Part shown: positions 42,251-51,427 of the stretch, in pieces
Numbering within the stretch: the first letter of the stretch is position 1
How the letters are laid out: each line of letters begins with the position of its first letter
Translations under genes and position numbers: made by a program
Notes under the pieces: generated by a model
Database searches by the model: none
The model's input: the letters and a program-made list of their open reading frames with translations, nothing else
What the model was told of the DNA's origin: nothing
Assembly: GCF_001905465.1 (NCBI RefSeq)
Contig: NZ_LISX01000011.1
Coordinates: 124,001-188,000 of the forward strand
DNA from: Kitasatospora sp. CB01950
GTDB taxonomy: Bacteria > Actinomycetota > Actinomycetes > Streptomycetales > Streptomycetaceae
Direction: 5' to 3'
DNA: 64,000 bases

Positions 42251-43441
42251 GTGTTCGACACCGTCCGCGACGACCTCGCCGCCACCCTCGCCGAGATCCG
42301 CGAAGCCGGCCTGTTCAAGCCCGAGCGCGTCATCGGCACCCCGCAGTCCGCCGAGATCACCGTCACCTCCGGCAACGGCGGCCAGGTGCTCAACTTCTGC
42401 GCCAACAACTACCTCGGCCTCGCCGACCACCCCAAGGTGGTCGACGCGGCCAAGGAGGCCCTCGACCGCTGGGGCTACGGCATGGCGTCCGTCCGCTTCA
42501 TCTGCGGCACCCAGGACGTGCACAAGGAACTGGAGCAGCGGCTCTCCCAGTTCCTCGGCCAGGAGGACACGATCCTCTACTCCTCCTGCTTCGACGCCAA
42601 CGGCGGCGTCTTCGAGACCCTGCTCGACGAGCGCGACGCCGTCATCTCCGACGCCCTCAACCACGCCTCCATCATCGACGGCATCCGCCTCTGCAAGGCC
42701 CGCCGCCACCGCTACGCCAACCGCGACCTGGCCGACCTGGAGCAGCAGCTCAAGGACAGCCAGGACGCCCGCCGCCGCCTGATCGTCACCGACGGCGTGT
42801 TCTCCATGGACGGCTACATCGCGCCGCTCGCCGAGATCTGCGACCTCGCCGACCGCTACAACGCCATGGTCATGGTCGACGACTCGCACGCCGTCGGCTT
42901 CGTCGGCCCCACCGGCCGCGGCACCCCCGAACTGCACGGCGTGATGGACCGCGTCGACATCATCACCGGCACCCTCGGCAAGGCCCTCGGCGGCGCGTCC
43001 GGCGGCTACGTCGCCGCCCGCCGCGAGATCGTCGCGCTGCTGCGCCAGCGCTCCCGCCCGTACCTGTTCTCCAACTCGCTCGCCCCGGTGATCGCCGCCG
43101 CGTCGCTCACCGTGCTCGACCTGCTGGAGACCAGCGACGACCTGCGGGCCAAGCTCGCCGCCAACACCGCGCTGTTCCGCACGAAGATGACCGAGGCGGG
43201 CTTCGAGGTCCTGCCCGGCGAGCACGCGATCGCCCCCGTCATGGTCGGTGACGCCGCCAAGGCCGGACGCCTCGCCGAGCTGCTGCTGGAGCGCGGCGTC
43301 TACGTGATCGGCTTCTCCTACCCGGTGGTGCCGCACGGTGCCGCCCGGATCCGGGTCCAGCTGTCCGCCGCGCACAGCACCGAGGACGTCGAGCGTGCCA
43401 TCGCCGCGTTCATCGACGCCCGGGCCGAGCTCGGCGAGTAG
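42251..43441 (+). CDS. kbl: Glycine C-acetyltransferase (2-amino-3-ketobutyrate CoA ligase)
   Basis: 396 residues, PLP-dependent alpha-oxoamine synthase family. Motifs include FCANNYLGLADHP, SVRFICGTQDVHKELE, DALNHASIIDGIRLCK, VDDSHAVGFVGPTGRGT and the PLP lysine in TGTLGKALGGASGG. It converts 2-amino-3-oxobutyrate and CoA to glycine and acetyl-CoA. GTG at 42251 follows AGGAG at good spacing. Pairing with tdh makes the Kbl assignment secure over BioF. Confidence 0.96.
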   Translation: MFDTVRDDLAATLAEIREAGLFKPERVIGTPQSAEITVTSGNGGQVLNFCANNYLGLADHPKVVDAAKEALDRWGYGMASVRFICGTQDVHKELEQRLSQFLGQEDTILYSSCFDANGGVFETLLDERDAVISDALNHASIIDGIRLCKARRHRYANRDLADLEQQLKDSQDARRRLIVTDGVFSMDGYIAPLAEICDLADRYNAMVMVDDSHAVGFVGPTGRGTPELHGVMDRVDIITGTLGKALGGASGGYVAARREIVALLRQRSRPYLFSNSLAPVIAAASLTVLDLLETSDDLRAKLAANTALFRTKMTEAGFEVLPGEHAIAPVMVGDAAKAGRLAELLLERGVYVIGFSYPVVPHGAARIRVQLSAAHSTEDVERAIAAFIDARAELGE

Positions 43442-43522
43442 CCGCCACAGCCTGGCGCGGGCACCCTCAACCGCGCCATCCCGACGGATCGCCCCGACCT
43501 TCCCGTCCCGGGGCGGCCCGCC

Positions 43523-43562
43523 GCGGGCGCGGGGAGCCATCCTGCCGGCTCCCCGCGCCCGC
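43523..43562 (+). terminator. Terminator hairpin of the tdh-kbl operon
   Basis: A perfect 16-bp stem (GCGGGCGCGGGGAGCC and complement) around an 8-nt loop. Confidence 0.85.
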
Positions 43563-43579
43563 TCTCGTCCGTGCGGACG

Positions 43580-43674
43580 GCCCGGACCCGCGCGCCCGGA
43601 CCGCGTGCACAGACCCGCGTGCACGGACCCGTACGCCCGGACCCGCGTGCCCGGACCCGCCCGTACGGAGCAGT
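43580..43674. repeat. 14-bp tandem repeat array
   Basis: About six copies of a 13-14-bp unit of the type CGCCCGGACCCGCG, with variants GTGCAC and GTAC at the joints. It ends 25 nt before the LysR start codon, so it may lie in that gene's promoter. Confidence 0.7.
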
Positions 43675-43699
43675 CCCGCGGCGCTGGCAGAATTGAGTC

Positions 43700-44632
43700 G
43701 TGATCGACGCACGACGGCTGCGGACCCTGCGGGCCGTGGCCGACCACCGGACCGTGACCGCCGCGGCGGCCGCGCTCTACCTCACCCCCTCCGCGGTCTC
43801 CCAGCAGCTCGCCGCCCTCGAACAGGAGACCGGCCACACCCTGCTGGTCCGCGACGGCCGGGGCGTCCGCCTCACCGCCGCCGGCGAGATCCTGGTCTGC
43901 CACGCCGACGCCGTCCTCGCCCAACTGGAACGCGCCGAGGCCGACCTCGCCGCCTACAGCTCCGGCGCCGCCGGCGAAGTCACCGTCGCCGCGTTCGCCA
44001 CCGGCATCGCCATGGTCCTCGCCCCCGCGATCGCCGCCCTGGCCGGCAGCGACCCCGGCCTGCGGGTCAAGGCGCTCGATGCCGAGGGCGACGCCAGCCT
44101 GCCGATGCTGCTCGACGGCCGCGCCGACATCGCCGTCGCCGTCGAGTACCGCGGCGCGCCCCGCCCCGACGACCGGCGGCTCACCCGGCTCCCGCTGTAC
44201 GCCGAACCCTTCGACGCCGTCCTCCCGCTCGGCCACCCGCTCGCCGACCGCAGCGGCCCCGTCGCCGTCGCCGACCTCGCCGCCGAACCGTGGATCGGCC
44301 CCTACCCCGGCAACCCCTGCCACGACGTGGTGCTGCTCGCCTGCGAGAACGCCGGCTTCCAGCCCCGCCTGGTGCACTCCTCCGACGACTTCAGCGCCGT
44401 CACCGCACTCGCCTCGGCCGGCGCGGGCGTCGCCCTCGTCCCGCGCTCCGCGCTGCGCGTCGCCGACCTCGGCCGGGTCGCCGTCCGGCCCGTCGACAGC
44501 GCCCTCGCCACCCGCAAGGTGTTCGCCGCGACCCGGGCCGGGGCGGAACTCCACCCGCTGATCCGGCCCGTCCTGGTTGCCCTCGCGGAGGCCGCCGAGC
44601 ACCTCGACCGCCGGGCCGCGCAACCGGCCTGA
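43700..44632 (+). CDS. LysR-family transcriptional regulator
   Basis: 310 residues. Winged helix at the N-terminus (RRLRTLRAVADHRTVTAAAA, ALYLTPSAVSQQLAALEQET) and a substrate-binding effector domain after residue 90. GTG at 43700 lies 6 nt after CAGAAT without a Shine-Dalgarno, consistent with leaderless expression. The upstream neighbour is transcribed in the same direction and the downstream pair is a toxin-antitoxin module, so no target is obvious from context. Confidence 0.9.
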   Translation: MIDARRLRTLRAVADHRTVTAAAAALYLTPSAVSQQLAALEQETGHTLLVRDGRGVRLTAAGEILVCHADAVLAQLERAEADLAAYSSGAAGEVTVAAFATGIAMVLAPAIAALAGSDPGLRVKALDAEGDASLPMLLDGRADIAVAVEYRGAPRPDDRRLTRLPLYAEPFDAVLPLGHPLADRSGPVAVADLAAEPWIGPYPGNPCHDVVLLACENAGFQPRLVHSSDDFSAVTALASAGAGVALVPRSALRVADLGRVAVRPVDSALATRKVFAATRAGAELHPLIRPVLVALAEAAEHLDRRAAQPA

Positions 44633-44724
44633 CGGCCCGCCCGGAAAATCGTTGGACGGGGCGTCATCCCCTGACTACTGTCGGTGCCCGAACCGATGGG
44701 AACTCGGGAAGGAGGCGCGCCGCG

Positions 44725-44871
44725 ATGAAGCAGCAGCAGGAAGAGGACCGACAGCACGATCCGCGGCAGCACGCCTGGCTGCCCGGGCAGCGCGCCGAGC
44801 GGCGGGCCGCGCTGGTGGCGCGGATACGCGCGGCCAACGCGGAGACGCTGGAGAGGCTGGCGGAGCTGTGA
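44725..44871 (+). CDS. Putative antitoxin of a Doc-type module
   Basis: 48 residues, highly charged, with a predicted amphipathic helix (RAERRAALVARIRAANAETL). Small size, GGAGG upstream of the ATG at 44725 and a GTGA overlap with the Doc-like toxin gene are the usual features of an antitoxin. The sequence is not recognised as Phd or another named family, so the role rests on context. Confidence 0.65.
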   Translation: MKQQQEEDRQHDPRQHAWLPGQRAERRAALVARIRAANAETLERLAEL

Positions 44872-45269
44872 CGACCGGTCTGCTCAACGGCTTCACCGAC
44901 TTCCTGGACGAGGACGACATCGGCTATCTGCTGGGCGAGGCCGCCACCGTCCGTGAGCACTCCCTGCTGCAGTCCGCGCTGGGCCGCCCACGGGCCTCGG
45001 TGTTCGGCGCCGACGCATACCCCGACGTGTGGACCAAGGCGGTCGCGCTCGGTGAGTCCCTGTCCCGCAACCACCCCATGACGGACCGGAACAAACGCAC
45101 CGCCTTCGAGTCGATGCTGCTGTTCCTCGACTACAACCAGCAGCCCTACACCGACCCGCACCCCGACGCGGCGGTCGACTTCGTGCTGCGCCTCGCCCAG
45201 GGCGGCTACGCGGGTCAACTGCCGGACGCCGTCGCCGACTTCCGCCGGATGGTGGGCGCGTCGGAGTAG
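44868..45269 (+). CDS. Fic/Doc-family toxin
   Basis: 133 residues, the length of Doc toxins. The active-site block is RNHPMTDRNKRTAFESMLLF, close to Doc's HPFxDGNKRTA, which phosphorylates EF-Tu. Here the usual Gly/Ala before NKR is Arg, and Phe is Met. Whether it is still active is uncertain. GTG at 44868 overlaps the antitoxin stop by 4 nt, so translation is coupled. Confidence 0.8.
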   Translation: MTTGLLNGFTDFLDEDDIGYLLGEAATVREHSLLQSALGRPRASVFGADAYPDVWTKAVALGESLSRNHPMTDRNKRTAFESMLLFLDYNQQPYTDPHPDAAVDFVLRLAQGGYAGQLPDAVADFRRMVGASE

Positions 45270-45396
45270 CGCCGGCACGGGGCGCGGTCCGTCGTGCGGT
45301 CGTGCGGCCCCCGCGTCCCGACAGGCGGGCGCGGGCCCTGGCATATGCTGCCCGGTGGCCCGCGCCGGCCGTCACCCACCTCGCAGGAGAGCACCG

Positions 45397-46323
45397 ATGA
45401 GCGATTTCGAGTCCGACCGCACCGCGCTTCCGATCGGCGTCATCGGGCTCGGAGACATCGCACAGAAGGCGTACCTGCCGGTCCTGACCGCCCAACCCGG
45501 CCTGGACCTGCGGCTGATGACGCGGGACCGGGCCAAGTTGGACCGGATCGCGGACTCCTACCGGATTCCGTTCCGCACCACCGACCTCGACGAGCTGATC
45601 GACTCCGGCATCCGGGCCGCGTTCGTGCACGCCGCCACCGAGCAGCACGTCCCAATCGTGGAGAAGCTGCTCACCCGAGGCGTGGACGTGTACGTCGACA
45701 AGCCGCTCGCCTACGACCTGGACGACGCACGCCGCCTGGTCGAACTCGCCGCGAGCACCGGCCGTTCGCTGATGGTCGGCTTCAACCGGCGGCACGCGCC
45801 CGGCTACCTGCTGGCCGCCGAACGTCCCCGCGACCTGATCGTGCTGCAGAAGCACCGCGAGGGCCTGCCCGAGCAGGCCCGCACCCTGGTGTACGACGAC
45901 TTCATCCACGTCGTCGACACCCTGCGCTTCCTGGCCCCCGGCGAGATCGAGCACGTCGACGTCCGCTCCCGCACCCGGGACGGGCTGGTCGAGCATGTCG
46001 TGCTCACCCTCGCCGGGGAGGGCTTCACCGCGCTCGGTCTGATGAACCGGGTCTCCGGCTCCACCGAGGAGATCCTCGAAGTGTCCGGCGCCGACTCCAA
46101 GCGCGAGGTCCACAACCTCGCCGAGGTCGTCGACCACAAGGGCCAGCCCACCGTCCGCCGCCGCGGCGACTGGGTACCGGTCGCCCGCCAGCGCGGCATC
46201 GAACAGGTCGTGCTGCACTTCCTGGACGCCCTGCGGGCCGGCAAGACCCTCGACGCCACGGACGCGCTGCGCACCCACGAACTGTGCGAACTGATCGTGG
46301 AACGCATCGAGTCCGCGATCTGA
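45397..46323 (+). CDS. Gfo/Idh/MocA-family oxidoreductase
   Basis: 308 residues. The N-terminal Rossmann fold (IGVIGLGDIAQKAYLPVLTA) and the family motif VDKPLAYDLDDARRLVELA (the EKP-like lysine) are clear. The C-terminal substrate domain has DDFIHVVDTLRF. Members oxidise or reduce sugars, inositols or related polyols with NAD(P). The ATG at 45397 has AGGAG 8 nt upstream. No neighbouring sugar genes identify the substrate. Confidence 0.9.
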   Translation: MSDFESDRTALPIGVIGLGDIAQKAYLPVLTAQPGLDLRLMTRDRAKLDRIADSYRIPFRTTDLDELIDSGIRAAFVHAATEQHVPIVEKLLTRGVDVYVDKPLAYDLDDARRLVELAASTGRSLMVGFNRRHAPGYLLAAERPRDLIVLQKHREGLPEQARTLVYDDFIHVVDTLRFLAPGEIEHVDVRSRTRDGLVEHVVLTLAGEGFTALGLMNRVSGSTEEILEVSGADSKREVHNLAEVVDHKGQPTVRRRGDWVPVARQRGIEQVVLHFLDALRAGKTLDATDALRTHELCELIVERIESAI

Positions 46324-46469
46324 CCCACCGTCGGGCTCTCCCCGTGGCCGGTCGCTCGAACGAGCGATTCACTCGATCGGTGCGCACCCCGAAAGGATCA
46401 GTTCCGCTTGTGCCGGGACGGGGCATGCGCCCAGCAGCGAAGCCGCTGATCAGCTGCCCGGCAGCCGCG

Positions 46470-46495
46470 GCCGCCGGTCCGCCCGGACCGGCGGC
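46470..46495. promoter_or_regulatory. 26-bp palindrome upstream of the 46550 gene
   Basis: A 12-bp arm (GCCGCCGGTCCG) and its complement are separated by only CC. A -10-like TACGGT follows at 46511. The 2-nt loop is too tight for a good RNA hairpin, so a DNA operator is likelier. A second imperfect palindrome, TCGCTCG-AA-CGAGCGA, lies at 46352-46367. Confidence 0.45.
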
Positions 46496-46549
46496 GGCCC
46501 GGGCCAACTGTACGGTGGCGAACGAGATCTGACCGCATGGAGAGCCACC

Positions 46550-47425
46550 GTGACCGCACCCGAGCCCGGGCCCCCGCCGCACGAAGGGGAGCACCCGGAC
46601 GGCCCGCACCACGACGAGGGCCACGCGCCGGACCGGGTGACGTTCCACGCCTCCCGCGAAGGCGTCTCGTGGGAGGCCCCGGACACCCCGGCGACCCGCC
46701 GCGCCATCCTGCTCTCGCTCTCCATCGTCGGGACGGTCGCCACGATCACGGTCCTCGCCATGAACGCGGCCGGCATCATCACGGCCCTGCCCATCGGCGC
46801 CAAGTCCATCGACGCCGTCCGCACCAGCCAGGCCCCGCCCGCCACGCCCTCGCCGCCCGCACCGTCGTCGGCACCGCCGTCACCGTCGCCTTCGCCGGTG
46901 CCTTCGCCGGTGCCCTCGCCGGTGCCCTCGCCGTCCGCCGAGCCAGGCCCGAGCGTCCGCGCGCCGCGCACCGTCCCGCTCCAGATCGACGTGGTCAGCG
47001 GCGGCTACGAACTGATCGACCTGGACGCCCCGAACGACAAGCCGATCTCCACCCTGGTCAGCGACGAGGACTGGAACGCCATGACCGACGCCGACCAGAA
47101 GTCCTACGAGATCGTCGTCCACGACCACCCCGCCCCCACCCTCGTCCTCGGCACCCTCGCCGCCGTCCTCCCGGCCGGGGCCGACCTCACCGAGGCCACC
47201 TGCCGCGAAGCCGCCCGCGCGGGCACCATCAAGAGCTTCCGCTACGCCACCGCCGCCGAACGCCCCGCCAACGACGCCAAGGGCATCCGCGCCGGCGCCA
47301 TCCTCTGCCTCACCAGCAGCAAGGGCGCCGTGATCGCCGTCCGGATCACCGACATCCCGTACGACCTCGGCCTGGTCAAACTCGACGTCACCAGCTGGCC
47401 CCCGACCACCACCGCCCCGGGCTGA
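46550..47425 (+). CDS. Single-pass membrane protein with Ser/Pro linker, unknown function
   Basis: 291 residues. The N-terminal 48 residues are His/Pro/Glu-rich and probably cytoplasmic. One transmembrane helix (AILLSLSIVGTVATITVLAM) follows, then a PSPVPSPVPSP linker (about 98-130) and a C-terminal extracytoplasmic domain of about 155 residues with two cysteines. It resembles small secreted sensor-like domains, but no family is recognised. GTG at 46550 follows GGAGAG. Confidence 0.75.
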   Translation: MTAPEPGPPPHEGEHPDGPHHDEGHAPDRVTFHASREGVSWEAPDTPATRRAILLSLSIVGTVATITVLAMNAAGIITALPIGAKSIDAVRTSQAPPATPSPPAPSSAPPSPSPSPVPSPVPSPVPSPSAEPGPSVRAPRTVPLQIDVVSGGYELIDLDAPNDKPISTLVSDEDWNAMTDADQKSYEIVVHDHPAPTLVLGTLAAVLPAGADLTEATCREAARAGTIKSFRYATAAERPANDAKGIRAGAILCLTSSKGAVIAVRITDIPYDLGLVKLDVTSWPPTTTAPG

Positions 47426-47553
47426 CGCCCCGGTTCACACCCGCGCGCGCCCGGGGGTGCTCTCCCCGGTTTCGAGCCCGGCAGCGGAACGTTCGCGCCA
47501 TTTGCTCGTGGCCGTTCCTCGGCGGAGCCGGTGTGCGGGGTTAGCCTGTGGCC

Positions 47554-49122
47554 ATGGTTGCCCAACGGAGTGAAGAAGTAGCCATGTCTGACGGGGAGTT
47601 CGTCAGCGGGCCCGCGCTCGTCCTTCGGTCTCTTGCCGCCGACCCCGATCGGCGGGCCATCGTCGACGCCGACGGCGTCGGCATCACCGCGGGGGAGTTC
47701 GCCGCCGCGACCTACCGCCTCGCGCAGGAGCTGGTCGCCCGCGGCGTCACCGTCGGCTCCACCGTGACGCTGATGACGGGGAACACGCCCGAGGCGCTGA
47801 GCGCCCGCTACGCGGCGGGCCTCGCGGGCGCCCGGGTGGTGAACCTGTACGACGGGATGAGCGCGCCGGTGCTGGCCGAGATCGTGTCGAGCGTCGACAC
47901 GGCGGTGATACTGGTGGACGCCGAACGGTACGCCGGCGCACCGGAGTTGCTGCGGCACGTCGAAGTGCCGACGGTCCTGACCCTGGGCCCCGGGCCGGAC
48001 GGCGGCGGGACGCTCGGGGAGGACGTGATCGCCGCGTCCGCGCACCGGCCCGCCGGCCCGCCGGACGTCCGGATCGGGCCGGACGACGACATCAGCATCC
48101 GCCACACCGGCGGCACCACCGGCATCCCGAAGGGCATCCTCACCCGGCACGGGACGTACCGGCTGATCTTCGACGACCCGGTCGGCAACGAGGAGGCGCC
48201 CCGCCTGCTGGCCGCCACCCCGCTGGCGCACCTCGCCGGGGTCTTCTCCGACCTGGTCCTGTACCACGGCGGTCTGGTGGTCCTGCTGCGTTCCTTCGAG
48301 CCCGGCGCCGTGCTGTCGGCCGTCGAACGCGAACGCATCACCGAGTTCTGGGTGCTGCCGGCGCTGCTCCACCAACTGCTCGACCACCCGGCGCTCGCCC
48401 GCACCGACCTGTCCAGCGTGCGGCAGATCATCTACGGGGGCAGCGCCGCCTCGCCGACCCGGATCCGGGAGGCGATGAAGGTCTTCGGGCCGGTGCTGGT
48501 CGGCGTCTACGGGATGTCGGAGGCGCAGATGATCTCCGTGCTGACGCCCCCGGAGCACGCCCGGATCGGCAGCGGCGGGCAGGTCCCGGTCGGCAGGCCC
48601 GTCCCGAACGTCGAGGTGGTGATCCGCGGCCTCGACGGCAAGGAGGTGCCGACCGGCGAGCAGGGCGAGATCCACCTGCGCTCCGACGCGATCATGGCCG
48701 GGTACTGGAAGCAGCCCGAACTGACCGCCAAGGTGATCCAGGACGGCTGGCTGAACACCGGCGACGTCGGCTACTTCGACGAGGACGGGTACCTGTACCT
48801 CTCCGACCGGGTCAAGGACCTGATCATCGTGGTCGGCGGCCACGTCTACCCGTCCGAGGTGGAAGACCTGCTGGTCACCCACCCGACGGTGGCCCGCTGC
48901 GCCGTCTTCGGCGTCCGCGACGACCAGGAGACCGAGCACGTGCACGTCGCCGTCGTCCCCGCCGCCGGCCGACAGCCGCACCTGGACGAGCTCCGGGCGT
49001 TCGTCACCGAGCAGAAGGGCCGGATCTTCGCGCCCGAGGCGCTGCACCTGGTCGACGAGATCCCGCTGACGCCCGTCGGCAAGCCGGACAAGAAGCGCCT
49101 GCGCGAAGCAGTCGCCGGCTGA
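47554..49122 (+). CDS. AMP-dependent acyl-CoA synthetase/ligase
   Basis: 522 residues, ANL superfamily. The core motif A3 is SIRHTGGTTGIPKGI; A5 is VGVYGMSEAQMISV; A7/A8 are LNTGDVGYFDEDGYLYLSDR and KDLIIVVGGHVYPSEVEDLL; the C-terminal lysine motif is PLTPVGKPDKKRLREA. It activates a carboxylic acid as acyl-AMP and probably forms a CoA ester. Acid not predictable; no partner genes. ATG at 47554 lies 6 nt after TAGCCT (leaderless); ATG at 47584 is an alternative start. Confidence 0.9.
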   Translation: MVAQRSEEVAMSDGEFVSGPALVLRSLAADPDRRAIVDADGVGITAGEFAAATYRLAQELVARGVTVGSTVTLMTGNTPEALSARYAAGLAGARVVNLYDGMSAPVLAEIVSSVDTAVILVDAERYAGAPELLRHVEVPTVLTLGPGPDGGGTLGEDVIAASAHRPAGPPDVRIGPDDDISIRHTGGTTGIPKGILTRHGTYRLIFDDPVGNEEAPRLLAATPLAHLAGVFSDLVLYHGGLVVLLRSFEPGAVLSAVERERITEFWVLPALLHQLLDHPALARTDLSSVRQIIYGGSAASPTRIREAMKVFGPVLVGVYGMSEAQMISVLTPPEHARIGSGGQVPVGRPVPNVEVVIRGLDGKEVPTGEQGEIHLRSDAIMAGYWKQPELTAKVIQDGWLNTGDVGYFDEDGYLYLSDRVKDLIIVVGGHVYPSEVEDLLVTHPTVARCAVFGVRDDQETEHVHVAVVPAAGRQPHLDELRAFVTEQKGRIFAPEALHLVDEIPLTPVGKPDKKRLREAVAG

Positions 49123-49232
49123 CCGCCGCCGTGACCGCCTCTGACGCCGACGAAGCGTCAGGGGCGAGGCGCGTCAGGGGCGGCGCGGAAAGCGGGAGGC
49201 GGCGGCCCGGCGGCGGCCGGTACGTTGAGCCG

Positions 49233-49853
49233 ATGCTGCTGACGAAGTATGCCCACGCGTGCGTCCGGATCGAGGACGGCGAGAAGTCCGTGCTGATCGA
49301 CCCGGGCTGCTGGACGGTGCCGGAGGCGTTCGAAGGCGTCCGCGCGGTGCTGATCACCCACGGGCACGCCGACCACCTGGACGACGAGCTGCTCGCGGCG
49401 GCCCGGAATGCCGCCCCGGCGCTCCAGGTGTTCGCGCCGCAGGACGTCGCGGCCGAACTGGGCGACTACGTAAGGCCGTTGACGGTGGGGGAGCGGTTCG
49501 AGGCGGGCGGCTTCGCGGTCCGCGCCGTCGGCGGCCGGCACGCCCAGGTCATCGACAACCACCCCGACTGCCCGAACCTCGGCTACCTGGTCGAGGGCGT
49601 CTACCACCCGGGCGACTCCCTGCACGTCCCGGACGAGGAGGTGCGCGCCCTGCTGCTGCCCGCCTCCGGGCCGTGGCTGACGATGCGCGGGGCGATCGAG
49701 ATGGTGCGCGCCGTCCGGCCCGAACGGACCTTCCCGATCCACGACGCCAACCTGAGCGAAATCGGCATGGCCAACTTTGACGGCTGGCTCGGCGAGGAGG
49801 CTGACACCCGCTACGCGCGGATCGCGATCGGCGGATCCGCCCCGCTCGACTGA
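49233..49853 (+). CDS. Metallo-beta-lactamase-fold hydrolase (UlaG-like)
   Basis: 206 residues. The metal-binding motif HGHADHLDD is at about residues 43-51, further ligands are in YHPGDSLHVPD and FPIHDANLSEIG. Length and pattern fit the UlaG-like MBL branch. Cytosolic; substrate unknown. ATG at 49233 is 6 nt after TACGTT, with no Shine-Dalgarno. Confidence 0.9.
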   Translation: MLLTKYAHACVRIEDGEKSVLIDPGCWTVPEAFEGVRAVLITHGHADHLDDELLAAARNAAPALQVFAPQDVAAELGDYVRPLTVGERFEAGGFAVRAVGGRHAQVIDNHPDCPNLGYLVEGVYHPGDSLHVPDEEVRALLLPASGPWLTMRGAIEMVRAVRPERTFPIHDANLSEIGMANFDGWLGEEADTRYARIAIGGSAPLD

Positions 49854-49992
49854 ACCGGCACGCGCGGTCCACGGGCCCCCGGATCGGGTGAGACGATCCG
49901 GTCGTCCGTCCGTGTGCCGTCTGGGAATTCACTGGGAGCCGGGGCGCGCGGCACGAGGTTTCTCAAAGACGGTCTTGCTAGCTTCGTGACGC

Positions 49993-50994
49993 ATGATCGA
50001 CTCGTCCCACCTGGCAGCCCGGTCACGATCGTTGGTGGTCCACCTGCTGGCCCGGCTCCGCCCCAGGCACCTCGCCTGGCCGCTGTTCGCCCTCGCCTTC
50101 TGGCGCTACCTCGCGGTCTACGGACTGCCCTACGCCAACGACGTGGTCTTCCTCTGGCTGATCGCCGCGCTGGTCGCCGCGTCCGTGCACAGCGGCGGCC
50201 GCAAGGGCTGGCTGCACGTGCTGCGCGACTGGGTGCCGGTGATGGCCGTCGTCTGGGCGTACTCGCTGCTCCGAGGCTACGGGGCGCACACCCCGTGGCG
50301 GCCGCACTACGCCCCGCAGATCGCCTTCGACAAGGTCCTCGGCTTCGGCGAGACCTGGACGGTGCGCCTCCAGCACCTGCTGTACCACCCCGGACAGCCA
50401 CAGTGGTACGACTACGCGATCGTCGTGGTCTACATGTCGCACTTCTTCGCGGTGTTCGGGATCCTCGCCGTGCTCTGGAAGCGCAACCACGCCCGCTTCC
50501 GGCACTTCCTCGCCTGCTACCTGGCCATCACCTTCGCCGGCTTCCTCACCTACGTGCTGTACCCGGCCGACCCGCCGTGGCTGGCCGCGATCGAGAACCA
50601 CCTGCCGGCCGTCGACCGGATAGTGAACGCCGTGCTGGAGAACAGCGGCCTGCACCGGGCCGGCACCATCTTCGAGAACGGCAGCCGGTTCGCCAACGAC
50701 GTCGCCGCGATGCCCTCGCTGCACTCCGCCTACCCGATGATGATCGCCCTGGTGTTCTGGCCCCGGGCCGGCCGCACCCTGCGGGCGGTGCTGGCCGCGT
50801 ACCCCGTGGCGATGGGCTTCACCCTGGTCTACGGCGGCGAGCACTTCATCATCGACGTGCTGGTCGGCTGGGCCTACGCCTGGGCGCTGGTCACCCTCGT
50901 CAACCGGCTGATCGCCCGCCGCGCCGCGACCCGCGCCGCGAAGCAGGAAGCCGTGGCCGTCGCCGCGACGCCACCCTCAGTCCCGGTCGGCTGA
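49993..50994 (+). CDS. PAP2-family membrane phosphatase (inositolphosphotransferase-like)
   Basis: 333 residues with about six membrane helices. PAP2/AUR1-type motifs are visible: AAMPSLHSAYPMMIALVFW (PSxH motif) and VYGGEHFIIDVLVGWAYA (GxEHxxxD motif). The family dephosphorylates or transfers lipid phosphate head groups in the membrane. ATG at 49993 is 8 nt after TAGCTT. A strong terminator follows. Confidence 0.88.
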   Translation: MIDSSHLAARSRSLVVHLLARLRPRHLAWPLFALAFWRYLAVYGLPYANDVVFLWLIAALVAASVHSGGRKGWLHVLRDWVPVMAVVWAYSLLRGYGAHTPWRPHYAPQIAFDKVLGFGETWTVRLQHLLYHPGQPQWYDYAIVVVYMSHFFAVFGILAVLWKRNHARFRHFLACYLAITFAGFLTYVLYPADPPWLAAIENHLPAVDRIVNAVLENSGLHRAGTIFENGSRFANDVAAMPSLHSAYPMMIALVFWPRAGRTLRAVLAAYPVAMGFTLVYGGEHFIIDVLVGWAYAWALVTLVNRLIARRAATRAAKQEAVAVAATPPSVPVG

Positions 50995-51020
50995 ACGCCG
51001 ATCTTCACCCGTGCGGGGCA

Positions 51021-51062
51021 CCCGGCCCCGGTCCGGCAAGGTGGCGCCGGACCGGGGCCGGG
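51021..51062 (+). terminator. Terminator hairpin after the PAP2 gene
   Basis: A perfect 17-bp GC stem with an 8-nt loop. The remaining gap up to 51355 holds no further gene or clear motif. Confidence 0.85.
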
Positions 51063-51355
51063 GCGTTTCCGCAGGACCTCCGCAAGGCCGCCGCGCGCTC
51101 GGCGCGTTCTCCTCACCGCCCGCGCAACCGCCTCGGAACCCCCCTCCGAGCGGCCGGGGAGTTTCCTGGGCGTTCGCTGGGAGCCGGACGCCCCGCGTCG
51201 CCGCCGGTCGGGCCGCGTACGGGAGCTGACCCACCGTCAAGAACCGCAGCCGGGCCGGGTCCCCGGGGGATGCGGCGAAGGCTTTGCCAATCCGTGGCGG
51301 AGTCTTGTTGCGGGCGGAGGTAGCGTCGTGCGGAACACCGCAGGAGGACCCCACC

Positions 51356-51427
51356 ATGGCCGCACCCAACCCCCCGTCTGCGCCCGGCGAGCGCCCCCGA
51401 CCCGCCGCCCGGCCGACGGCCCGATGA
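51356..51427 (+). CDS. 23-residue micro-ORF coupled to a membrane protein
   Basis: ATG at 51356 has GGAGG at good spacing. It encodes a Pro/Arg-rich peptide (MAAPNPPSAPGERPRPAARP then TAR) whose TGA overlaps the ATG of the next ORF. Either a translational-coupling leader, or the start of a longer protein broken by a frameshift. Confidence 0.5.
   Translation: MAAPNPPSAPGERPRPAARPTAR

Noticed and set aside
43580..43674. CRISPR-like array
   Set aside because: Units are 14 bp with no spacers; it is a simple tandem repeat.
47554..50994. Secondary-metabolite gene cluster around the acyl-CoA ligase
   Set aside because: No PKS/NRPS, carrier protein or tailoring genes are adjacent; the ligase, MBL protein and PAP2 phosphatase have separate leaderless promoters.
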